Positions 1 through 7,006 of a DNA stretch of 13,432 bases are shown here, piece after piece. The position numbers and the translations under genes were made by a program. The DNA is from CAZKUN01 sp964555935. Lineage in GTDB: Bacteria > Armatimonadota > Zipacnadia > Zipacnadales > VGFC01. Every line of letters begins with the position of its first letter. Position 1 is the first letter of the stretch. The notes under the pieces are model-generated. The model had not been told where the DNA came from. It made no database searches and saw only the letters and a program-made list of their open reading frames with translations. The stretch is taken from contig CAZKUN010000244.1 of the NCBI GenBank assembly GCA_964555935.1, positions 1 through 13,432 of the forward strand, written 5' to 3'.

Positions 1-2
1 TC

Positions 3-725
3 GCTCGCGAGATCGCGCAAGAGCCCATCTGCCGTGGCCAGTTCCTCGTGCGTCCCGCCGACGACGCCGAGTGGGTCCGTGGCGAAGTGAACCGCCTTGG
101 GCTGCGTGGGCTGAAGCCCTTCTCCTTCTACGCCGACGTGCCCGACGCGTATCAGGCCGAAATCCCGGACTACCTGCCCGAGCCCTTGATGGCCGTAGCC
201 GACCAGGAGGGTTGGAGCATCACGTTGCACCTCGTGCGCTCGCGAGGCATCGCGGATGCGTCCAACCAACACTGGATTCGCCACTACTGCGAGACCTACT
301 CGAACACCCAACTCATCCTGGATCACGCCGCTCGGGGCTTCAACCCGTACCACGTGCTGGAGGGACTTCCGGCGCTGAGGGGACTCGGGAACCTGTGGAT
401 AGACACGTCCTCCGTGACTCAGGCGCCGGCGATCGAGGTCGCGCTGGATGTCGTCGGGCCACGGCGCCTGCTCTATGGCTCGGATTTCTACGTGTCACAT
501 ATTCGTGGCACGAGCTACTCCATCGGCGACACGTTCATCTGGGTCGACGAGGCGACGGGAATCGGTAAGCCTGAGTACGCCGAGGCGCGCGCGCTCCCGC
601 TCGTCGGCATTGAGAACCTGCGAGCCGTCAAGGCGGCCTTCTGGTCCGCCGGCCTCACCGATAGCCAGGTCGAGGACTACTTCTGGGGCAACGCCCTTCG
701 CTTGGTGGGCATTGGTCCTGCGTAA
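3..725 (+). CDS. Amidohydrolase family 2 (TIM-barrel metal-dependent hydrolase), 5'-truncated
   Basis: The reading frame is open from the first bases of the window, so the N-terminus lies outside; 240 residues are visible. The features fit the C-terminal two thirds of an amidohydrolase-2 barrel (PF04909 type; ACMSD, fuconolactonase and PDC-lactonase relatives). There is a strand ending ITLHL (His codon 228-230), a strand ending LILDH (His codon 324-326), a LWIDTSS strand, and the hallmark RLLYGSDF with the conserved Asp at 483-485. The N-terminal metal-binding HxH motif would lie upstream of the window. Family members hydrolyse or decarboxylate small ring compounds or lactones in the cytoplasm; the substrate cannot be read here. 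Next to glycosidases and sugar-acid enzymes, a sugar-lactonase role is possible but only inferred. An internal GTG at 48 is not taken as the start, because family-like sequence continues upstream of it. It ends 27 nt before the GH2 gene and is probably co-transcribed with it. Confidence 0.82.
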   Translation, partial: AREIAQEPICRGQFLVRPADDAEWVRGEVNRLGLRGLKPFSFYADVPDAYQAEIPDYLPEPLMAVADQEGWSITLHLVRSRGIADASNQHWIRHYCETYSNTQLILDHAARGFNPYHVLEGLPALRGLGNLWIDTSSVTQAPAIEVALDVVGPRRLLYGSDFYVSHIRGTSYSIGDTFIWVDEATGIGKPEYAEARALPLVGIENLRAVKAAFWSAGLTDSQVEDYFWGNALRLVGIGPA

Positions 726-740
726 GGCAAGCCCATCCAC

Positions 741-747
741 GGAGAGG
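741..747 (+). promoter_or_regulatory. Ribosome binding site of the GH2 gene
   Basis: GGAGAGG lies five bases before the ATG at 753, inside the 27-nt gap after the amidohydrolase stop. It supports ATG 753 as the start. No promoter-like sequence is seen in this short gap, so transcription probably enters from upstream. Confidence 0.7.
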
Positions 748-752
748 CCCGC

Positions 753-3503
753 ATGCTGACTCCCGCCCGAGTGAACCCCCTCATCCCGCACGCCGACGAG
801 CGCCGAGCGGTCATCGACGCGGGGTGGCGCTTCCGTTTGGACCCGGGTGACGAGGGCGTCGGCCAGGACTGGCACAACCATGGCGAGGCCATTGGCGAGC
901 CGATCGAGGTCCCCGGCTCGTGGCAGGGCCAGGGCTTCGGGCACGATGGGCTAGATCAGGTCTGGGATTTTCGGCTGGACTGCCGAACGCTGCGCGCGAC
1001 CTATGCAGGCACGGGTTGGTATGCGGTCACGTGCCGCGCTCCCGCCGATTGGGATCGGGAAAGGATCTGGCTCAACTTCGGCGGGGTTCATCCGAGTGCC
1101 GAGGTCTGGCTGAACGGGGCGCGGCTTGGCGAGAACCAACTCCCATTTGTCCCCTTCGGCTTCGAGGTTGGCGACCACGTCCGGCGCGAGGCTGACAACG
1201 ACCTGGTGGTTCGCGTCCACGAGGCCAACCGCGAGTTGGGTTTCGCGTATAGCTGGCAGGGGAACTGGTCCGGTCTGTATCGGCAAGTTGAGTGGCGCGC
1301 GACGGGATCGGCCGCGATCACCCGCTGCCTGCTATATCCCGATCTTCTCGGCGAGCGGATTGGCGTCAGGCTAACGGTTGACGCCCAAACGGACGCGACG
1401 CGTCGATGTCGCGCGACGGTCACACCGTGGCAGCGTCCCGGGCCTGAGTTGGAGTTCGAAACGGATGTCACCGGGCCCGAGACGGTCTTCACGATTTCCC
1501 TCCCCTCCCCAGACCCTTGGAGCCCCGACGCTCCTAACCTCTACGAGGTGAGCGTCACCCTCCTCGAGGACGGCGTCGTGTCGGATGCCTGGACCGAACG
1601 CGTGGGCTTCGCGCGTCTGGACGCCGAGGGGAAGCATCTGCGCATCAACGGCGAGCCGTACTACTGGCGCGGCAGCGGCGACTTCCTCTCATGCCCCGAG
1701 ACCGGATGCCCCGACTGGGACCGCGACCGATGGCGGAAGAAGCTCCAGGCCTTGCGGGACTATGGCTACAACTACGTGCGGTTGCAGTCGTACGTCTACG
1801 GTCCGGAGTACTATGATGTCGCGGATGAGGTCGGGCTGCTGGTGCAGAGCGAAATGGGGATGCTCGGGGGCTGGGGCGGGCACACGCAGTGGCATGTCTA
1901 CGCCTGGCCGCCACCGACTCCGGCCCACCGGGCGGCGCTCCGCCGCCAATGGAATCTGGTCGTCGAGCGCGACGCAAACCACCCGTCGGCGAACGTGTAT
2001 TGTATGAGTAATGAGCTGGGGGACTCGACACACTTCCCTCGGACCGCGTGGCAGTGCGATCAGGAGACCAAGGCGATCAAGCCGACCGCGTTGGTCATCT
2101 ACACCGACGGCGGACTGAATGAGTCGCTGCCCCAGGACTTCGTCAACGCTGAGGCCGCCCGCGACGCTGACACGCGTCTCCCGGTGATCCAGCACGAGTT
2201 CCGCTGGTGGAGTTCGTTCCCGGACGCGCGCCTGATCGAGCGATACAACGGCGCGATCCGTCCTTACGCGGCTTTGATGGCGCGTGAGGCGGCCAGACGC
2301 CATGGCATCGAGCACGTGCTTGAGGACGCGGTCGAGGCGAGTCAGCGCCTTCAGTTGGTGGAGGCGAAGGGGAAGATGGAGGCCTGCCGGCGTGACAACT
2401 CCACGCTGGCGGGCATCTGCCACTTCGATGCGATGGACGCCAATCCATCGCCTCAAGGCATCATCACGGAGTTCTACGAGCGCAAGATCGCGACGGCCGA
2501 GGACTGGCTGCGGGCCAACGGCGACACGGTTGTGCTGACTGGTCTGGGCTTTGACGACCGCGTCAAGGTGAGCGGCGAGACGGTGACCTGCGACCTGCAC
2601 GTGTCGGACTTCTCCCACCCGCCGATGCAACGCCCAACGCTCAAGTGGGAGCTGGAGGTCGGCGGGCAGGTGACGTGCTCCGGCACTCTCGCGGTGGATC
2701 ACGCGCCCTTCCGGACGCATCCCTTGGGTGACATCACGTTCACGATGCCTGAGGTCGACCGGCCGGTCCGGGCGACCCTTCGGGTCACGCTGACCGAGGG
2801 TGATAGAGATGTGGCGAACGCCTGGGACCTGTGGGTGCTGCCTGATGTGAGATTGGACTCGTTGAGTCTGTTCGTCTACGGCGCGCCGGAGCACACCTGG
2901 CTGCGGGACTTGGAAGACGCGCGCCGCACGGATTCGCCGAGGGATGGAGACGGCGTGTTGCTCACAGAGAAGGTGGACGATGCCGTCCTCGGCTTCCTGC
3001 GACGAGGGGGCAGCGTGCTGCTGGCTGCGTCCGAGGGACTGGTGCGTCCGTTCAACCCGAAGTTCGGGTTCACTCTCGGGCAGTATTACTTCACGCCGCC
3101 GGCCAACTACCCGCCCTATGAGGACGGGCATGACGGGATCATCGTGCGGGATCACGCGCTGCTGGGAGACCTCCCGCACGAGGGATTCGCCGACTTGCAG
3201 TTCTTCCGGCCAATCGCTCAATCGCCGCCGCTTGACCTTGAGCCCCTCGGGTTGAACGACCGAGAGCCGGTCATTCGAGCCATCCACTCGCACCCCGTCG
3301 GTAGGTCCCTTGGCTATCTGACGGAGGGTCGTGTCGGGGCCGGGCATCTGGTCGCGTGTGCGATGGAGTTGGACCCCTCGTGGCCCGAGGCCCGGTATCT
3401 CCTGGCCGCCATCCGCGACCACCTTGCCGCCGGTCCCGATGCGAGTCTCGCGCCGCTCAGCACCGAAGCCATCGATGCCCTCGTGGCCGGCACGAGTATC
3501 TGA
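753..3503 (+). CDS. Glycoside hydrolase family 2 protein with C-terminal GATase-like domain
   Basis: This 916-residue protein has GH2 architecture. A jelly-roll sugar-binding domain occupies about residues 20-185 (GTGWYAV, LNFGGV, EVWLNG). An Ig-like sandwich follows to about 290, opening into LRINGEPYYWRG, then a TIM barrel to about 590. Both catalytic acids are visible: the acid/base Glu421 in the SNE motif and the probable nucleophile Glu482 in QHEF. It should therefore be an active retaining exo-glycosidase; beta-galactosidase, beta-glucuronidase and beta-mannosidase activities are all possible and not separable by eye. Residues about 699-895 form an alpha/beta domain (VLGFLRRGGSVLLAASEG) resembling the GATase-like domains appended to some glycosidases. 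There is no signal peptide, so it is probably cytoplasmic and acts on imported oligosaccharides. It starts 27 nt after the amidohydrolase and ends 37 nt before the DUF6259-like gene, suggesting one operon. Confidence 0.9.
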   Translation: MLTPARVNPLIPHADERRAVIDAGWRFRLDPGDEGVGQDWHNHGEAIGEPIEVPGSWQGQGFGHDGLDQVWDFRLDCRTLRATYAGTGWYAVTCRAPADWDRERIWLNFGGVHPSAEVWLNGARLGENQLPFVPFGFEVGDHVRREADNDLVVRVHEANRELGFAYSWQGNWSGLYRQVEWRATGSAAITRCLLYPDLLGERIGVRLTVDAQTDATRRCRATVTPWQRPGPELEFETDVTGPETVFTISLPSPDPWSPDAPNLYEVSVTLLEDGVVSDAWTERVGFARLDAEGKHLRINGEPYYWRGSGDFLSCPETGCPDWDRDRWRKKLQALRDYGYNYVRLQSYVYGPEYYDVADEVGLLVQSEMGMLGGWGGHTQWHVYAWPPPTPAHRAALRRQWNLVVERDANHPSANVYCMSNELGDSTHFPRTAWQCDQETKAIKPTALVIYTDGGLNESLPQDFVNAEAARDADTRLPVIQHEFRWWSSFPDARLIERYNGAIRPYAALMAREAARRHGIEHVLEDAVEASQRLQLVEAKGKMEACRRDNSTLAGICHFDAMDANPSPQGIITEFYERKIATAEDWLRANGDTVVLTGLGFDDRVKVSGETVTCDLHVSDFSHPPMQRPTLKWELEVGGQVTCSGTLAVDHAPFRTHPLGDITFTMPEVDRPVRATLRVTLTEGDRDVANAWDLWVLPDVRLDSLSLFVYGAPEHTWLRDLEDARRTDSPRDGDGVLLTEKVDDAVLGFLRRGGSVLLAASEGLVRPFNPKFGFTLGQYYFTPPANYPPYEDGHDGIIVRDHALLGDLPHEGFADLQFFRPIAQSPPLDLEPLGLNDREPVIRAIHSHPVGRSLGYLTEGRVGAGHLVACAMELDPSWPEARYLLAAIRDHLAAGPDASLAPLSTEAIDALVAGTSI

Positions 3504-3507
3504 CAAG

Positions 3508-3524
3508 AGCGGCGGTTTGCCGCT
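3508..3524 (+). other. Short perfect hairpin in the intergenic gap before the DUF6259-like gene
   Basis: AGCGGC (3508-3513) and GCCGCT (3519-3524) form a perfect 6-bp stem around a 5-nt loop, GGTTT. It sits between the GH2 stop and the Shine-Dalgarno site at 3527-3531. No T-run follows, so it is not an intrinsic terminator. It could be an mRNA processing or translation-tuning structure, a copy of a dispersed repeat, or chance. Confidence 0.4.
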
Positions 3525-3526
3525 AC

Positions 3527-3531
3527 GGAGG
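3527..3531 (+). promoter_or_regulatory. Ribosome binding site deciding the start at 3541
   Basis: GGAGG ends nine bases before ATG 3541. The frame stays open upstream to 3331, but that stretch overlaps the GH2 gene and has no comparable site. This motif fixes the start at 3541. Confidence 0.75.
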
Positions 3532-3540
3532 CGCTCCACA

Positions 3541-5862
3541 ATGGGCTCCAATGGGCACAATAACGACCTCTACGCCGGGGAATGCGGCGGCATCTTTCGG
3601 TTTGGCAACAGGCTGGTTGAGCTGGGCTTCGACACCGAGACGGGAGCTCTGATATCGCTGCTCGACAAGGGCTCGGGCTGCGAGTTGCTGCGTCATCGAG
3701 AAGCGCCGAGGTCCCTGGTCCGGCTGACGTTGCTGGACGTGGCGACCCGGGAGTTCGTTGCGTTGGATTCGGCCGACGCGGGCGAGGTCGGCTGGCAAAC
3801 GGAGTCAACCGATTCCCAGGCCGCGTTGCGGTTGCGCGTGGCGGGATTCCCAGAGAGCGCCGTAGAGGTTGAGATCACCGTGGCTCTGGAGGCCGGGTCC
3901 GCCCTCAGTACCTGGCGGATGCGCGTCTCCGGCGTCGGACCGGGACTATCTGCGCATCAATGCACGTGCCCAATTGTGACTGGTCTGATGAAAGCGGGCG
4001 ATCCGGCGCCCGGCGAGTGCCTCGTCGTCCCGATGCATGGCGAAGGGTTCGTCTTCGAGGACCCCTATCCGGTCGTCGACAACCTGCCCCTCATGACAGG
4101 CGATGGACCGGAGTCGCCCGCCGTCGGGATGGGCGGGTTCCACGGCGAGTACCCAGGGCTGATGTCGGTACAGATTGCCCTCTACTACCACGACGAAGCG
4201 GGCGTCTATCTGGCGGCGCATGATTCCGGGTCAAACGTCAAGAGCTTCTCTGTCGGGGCCTCAGGCGGAGACAATCCGTATCCCGCCATGTCCATCTCGC
4301 ACGCAGCGGCCGAGGCGCCGTTGACCGATGCTTCCTGGGACTACGACACGGTGCTTGGCGTGTTCCATGGCGACTGGTATGACGGGGCCGACATCTACAA
4401 GGCGTGGGGCACGCGGCAGTGGTGGTGTGAGGAGAGGCTGGCCGAACGCGACTTCCCGGAGTGGGCCTCGGAGGGCTTCGGCGTCTTTCAGATGTCGAAC
4501 TACCACATCCCCACCATCGAGCTGAACCACAGCTTGAGCGAGATAGCCGACACGGTCAACCACGTGTCGGTCGACGCCGGCGTGCCGCTCGTCTCGCTGA
4601 TCTTCAACTACGAGAACGGCGGAGGATGGACCGGACCGATCGGCCTGCTGCCGCCGCGTGAGGGCGAGGCGGCGTTCCGTAGTGCCATGCAGGCCCTTCG
4701 AGATGCCGGTAACCATGGCTTCGTATACATCCCCGGCGGCAACTGGTACGTGGCCATCAACAGCTACAAACCGCCCTTCGACAGTTGGTCGGAGTTTGAG
4801 CGCGACGGACGGCCGAACGCCGAGATGGACGTGCGGGGGGACGTGAATGTATCGAGCTGGTACGATGGCTGGGAGGCCACGCGGCTGTGTCCGGCCACGG
4901 AGTACCTGAAGCGCCTCACGATCGACATGGCCGTCGCATGCGTTGACTTGGGCTGTGACGTTGTGCAGATCGACAACTTCCCTTGCGGCGGGGTCACGCA
5001 GCCGTGCTACAGCCCGAGCCACGGCCACCCCCTCGGCAGTGGCGCCTGGCGTGCTCGGGCTTGGGCGGACATCCTCGCCGAAACGAGGCGTCAGGCGCGG
5101 GAGGCCAACCCGGACTGCCTGCTGACCACCGAGGGCATTGCCGAGTGTTTCATCCCGTGGTTGGATCTGTACGACATGCGCGCCGGCAACATGGAGTACT
5201 TCGGCCACTGGGGACCGGGCTTGCCCATGGGCTCCCGCACGATCCCGCTGTTTGGGTACATCTACGGCGGCTACATCGGCGCATACCTCGCCGCGATGCC
5301 GGAGGCGAACCGGCCCGAAGTCCAATACTGGACGTTGTGCATTGGACGGACGCTCGCCCAGGGCGTTGTGCCCTCGACCGGCAAGTACTTCCCCGAGCCT
5401 CGCGAACTGAACCCGGTGACCCTCGGCTTCTACGGCAAGGCGCTCCGGGCGATGCGCGATTGCTGGAAGCACATCATGTTTGGCGAGATGCTGCGCCCGC
5501 CGCCGATTGACGTGCCGCTGGTCGAGGCCTCCTACATGAAGTTCGTGCTCGATGGCCAGCGCCACGAGATGGATCCGCGTCGGCGACACGTGGTGAAGGA
5601 CCTGGCGGTCCAGCATTCCGCCTGGCGGGCTGAGGACGGAAGCCTGGCGTGGGTCTTCGCCAATGTCGCGCCGGAGCCGGTGGCATTCGACGTGACGCTG
5701 AGCCCCGCAGACGGCGCCGGCTCACTTTGGGATGTCGACGTGCGAGATGACGGCGTCAGCCGGCGGCTCGAACGGGCCGTCACGCTGCCGCGTTCGACAC
5801 GGCTTGAGATGGAGCCGCTTTCCGTGGTAGTAGTCACCGCCGACCAGCCGGCAGAGCTTTGA
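3541..5862 (+). CDS. DUF6259-like TIM-barrel protein, putative glycosidase
   Basis: This 773-residue protein has no signal peptide. Residues about 10-290 are rich in beta strands and read like the galactose-mutarotase-type sandwich that precedes many glycosidase barrels (GGIFRFGNRLVELGF, GALISLLDKGSG). Residues about 310-640 look like a TIM barrel, including a GCDVVQIDNFP strand (Asp478) and LLTTEGIAECF (Glu531, Glu535). Residues about 690-770 look like a C-terminal beta sandwich. An Asp ending a barrel strand followed by a strand-end acid resembles the catalytic layout of the alpha-glycosidase clans (GH31, GH36, GH101 types), but I cannot place it in a characterised GH family. The overall look matches DUF6259 as I remember it. 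It is probably a cytoplasmic glycosidase working with the GH2 enzyme upstream (37 nt). Its stop codon lies inside the ribosome-binding region of the next gene. The coding call is very secure; the enzymatic role is inferred. Confidence 0.78.
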   Translation: MGSNGHNNDLYAGECGGIFRFGNRLVELGFDTETGALISLLDKGSGCELLRHREAPRSLVRLTLLDVATREFVALDSADAGEVGWQTESTDSQAALRLRVAGFPESAVEVEITVALEAGSALSTWRMRVSGVGPGLSAHQCTCPIVTGLMKAGDPAPGECLVVPMHGEGFVFEDPYPVVDNLPLMTGDGPESPAVGMGGFHGEYPGLMSVQIALYYHDEAGVYLAAHDSGSNVKSFSVGASGGDNPYPAMSISHAAAEAPLTDASWDYDTVLGVFHGDWYDGADIYKAWGTRQWWCEERLAERDFPEWASEGFGVFQMSNYHIPTIELNHSLSEIADTVNHVSVDAGVPLVSLIFNYENGGGWTGPIGLLPPREGEAAFRSAMQALRDAGNHGFVYIPGGNWYVAINSYKPPFDSWSEFERDGRPNAEMDVRGDVNVSSWYDGWEATRLCPATEYLKRLTIDMAVACVDLGCDVVQIDNFPCGGVTQPCYSPSHGHPLGSGAWRARAWADILAETRRQAREANPDCLLTTEGIAECFIPWLDLYDMRAGNMEYFGHWGPGLPMGSRTIPLFGYIYGGYIGAYLAAMPEANRPEVQYWTLCIGRTLAQGVVPSTGKYFPEPRELNPVTLGFYGKALRAMRDCWKHIMFGEMLRPPPIDVPLVEASYMKFVLDGQRHEMDPRRRHVVKDLAVQHSAWRAEDGSLAWVFANVAPEPVAFDVTLSPADGAGSLWDVDVRDDGVSRRLERAVTLPRSTRLEMEPLSVVVVTADQPAEL

Positions 5863-5867
5863 GGGTG
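5861..5867 (+). promoter_or_regulatory. Ribosome binding site overlapping the upstream stop codon
   Basis: The TGA at 5860-5862 that ends the DUF6259-like gene runs into GAGGGTG (5861-5867), which serves ATG 5873 with a five-base spacer. This arrangement suggests translational coupling of the two genes. Confidence 0.65.
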
Positions 5868-5872
5868 CCTGA

Positions 5873-6991
5873 ATGACCGCGCGCGAGCGCTTCATCAACA
5901 CGCTGACGTACCAGCCGACGGATCGAGTGCCCTTCATGGAGATCGCCATGTGGGGACAGACGCAGGAGCGGTGGGAACGCGAGGGCATGCCGCCGGGAAT
6001 GTCAATGGGCCTCATGACGGGCTGCGAGCACTTCGGCCTTGAGGGCTACGACGCCGTTGACATGAGCCTCGCGCCGATGCCCGCGTTCGACACTGTGGTG
6101 CTACACGAAGACGAGCGCGAGGAGACGTTCATCGACGGGTGGGGGCGCACGCGACGGGCTCTCAAGGAGGGCACCGTGCGCGGCACCCGCCTCACGATGG
6201 ATCAGTACATGGACTTCCCCGTGCGCGACCGGGAGAGCTTCCTCGCGATGAGGCGCCGCTACGAGAGTGACCCCATCGAGCGTTACCCGGGCGATTGGGC
6301 GAGTGTTGCGGGACGCATGACGCAGACGGACATGCCTCGCACGGTGCTCAACCCTCTCGGCGGGACGTTTGGCTACTACAGCATGCTGCGCAATTGGATC
6401 GGCACGGAGCGCCTTTCCTACCTCTTCCACGACGACCCGGCGCTCATCGACGAGTGTCTAGAGTGCTTGTCGGACTTCGTCACCCGCCTGCTCGCGAAGG
6501 CCCTTAGCGAGGCGACCTTTGACTTCTACATCATCCACGAGGACATGGCGGGCAAGGGCGGGCCGCTGATGGGGCCTCAGCTCTTCCGGCGCTTCCTGTC
6601 GCCGCACTACCGTCGGCTGATGGAGTTCTTCCACGGCCACGGGGTCGAGTTGATTCTGGTGGATACGGATGGCGACTTCGAGGCGCTGATCCCGGAGTTC
6701 CTCGACGCGGGCGTCAACGGGTTCTGCCCGATGGAAGTCGCCGCAGGCATGGATCCCGTGGCGATGCGCCGCAGGTATGGGAAGACGTTTTCGATGCTCG
6801 GCGGGATAGACAAACGGGAGGTCGCCAAGGGCCGCGAGGCGATTGACCGACTGATCGACGACGTGGTGCGCCCGCTGGTCGAGGAGGGCGGCTACATCCC
6901 GACCATCGACCACTCCATCCCACCCGACGTGTCCTACGGTGACTTCCAGTATTGGCTGGAGAGGAAGCGCGACACGCTCGCAGTGACCTGA
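5873..6991 (+). CDS. Uroporphyrinogen decarboxylase (URO-D) family protein, not HemE
   Basis: This 372-residue protein has typical URO-D superfamily length and layout. The N-terminus is TARERFINTLTYQPTDRVPF. Later come HEDMAGKGGPL (His222, Glu223, Asp224), LVDTDGD (Asp264-Asp268), GMDPV, LGGIDKRE (310-316) and TIDHSIPPDVSY (His347). The N-terminal arginine-rich substrate motif of true HemE (RQAGRYLPEY type) is absent, so heme synthesis is unlikely. The superfamily also holds corrinoid- or coenzyme-M-dependent methyltransferases (MtaA, CmuA), which bind zinc through an HxC signature; here the equivalent stretch reads DxDG. It seems to belong to the uncharacterised GGIDKR-type subfamily that I recall from Chloroflexi, Armatimonadetes and Planctomycetes. 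It is soluble and cytoplasmic, and is the last gene of the plus-strand cluster. Its role in glycan or methyl-group metabolism is unknown. Confidence 0.88.
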   Translation: MTARERFINTLTYQPTDRVPFMEIAMWGQTQERWEREGMPPGMSMGLMTGCEHFGLEGYDAVDMSLAPMPAFDTVVLHEDEREETFIDGWGRTRRALKEGTVRGTRLTMDQYMDFPVRDRESFLAMRRRYESDPIERYPGDWASVAGRMTQTDMPRTVLNPLGGTFGYYSMLRNWIGTERLSYLFHDDPALIDECLECLSDFVTRLLAKALSEATFDFYIIHEDMAGKGGPLMGPQLFRRFLSPHYRRLMEFFHGHGVELILVDTDGDFEALIPEFLDAGVNGFCPMEVAAGMDPVAMRRRYGKTFSMLGGIDKREVAKGREAIDRLIDDVVRPLVEEGGYIPTIDHSIPPDVSYGDFQYWLERKRDTLAVT

Positions 6992-7006
6992 CGCTCGACG
7001 CGGCAG

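Noticed and set aside
3331..3540. N-terminal extension of the DUF6259-like gene to 3331
   Set aside because: The extra 70 residues overlap the GH2 gene and look non-coding; GGAGG at 3527-3531 marks ATG 3541.
1689..3560. Long antisense open frame of 623 codons inside the GH2 gene
   Set aside because: It lies fully opposite a gene with clear domains and both catalytic residues, and its translation shows no family motif. Long antisense frames are expected in GC-rich coding DNA.
4261..5616. Antisense open frame of 451 codons opposite the DUF6259-like gene
   Set aside because: The translation is Arg/Val/His-rich with no recognisable motif, and the plus-strand gene explains the region.
5873..6991. 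Assignment of the URO-D protein as HemE of heme synthesis
   Set aside because: The HemE N-terminal arginine motif is missing and the neighbours are glycan genes.
6992..7006. Bidirectional terminator between the convergent clusters
   Set aside because: The 15-nt gap and its flanks show no stable GC stem followed by a T-run on either strand.
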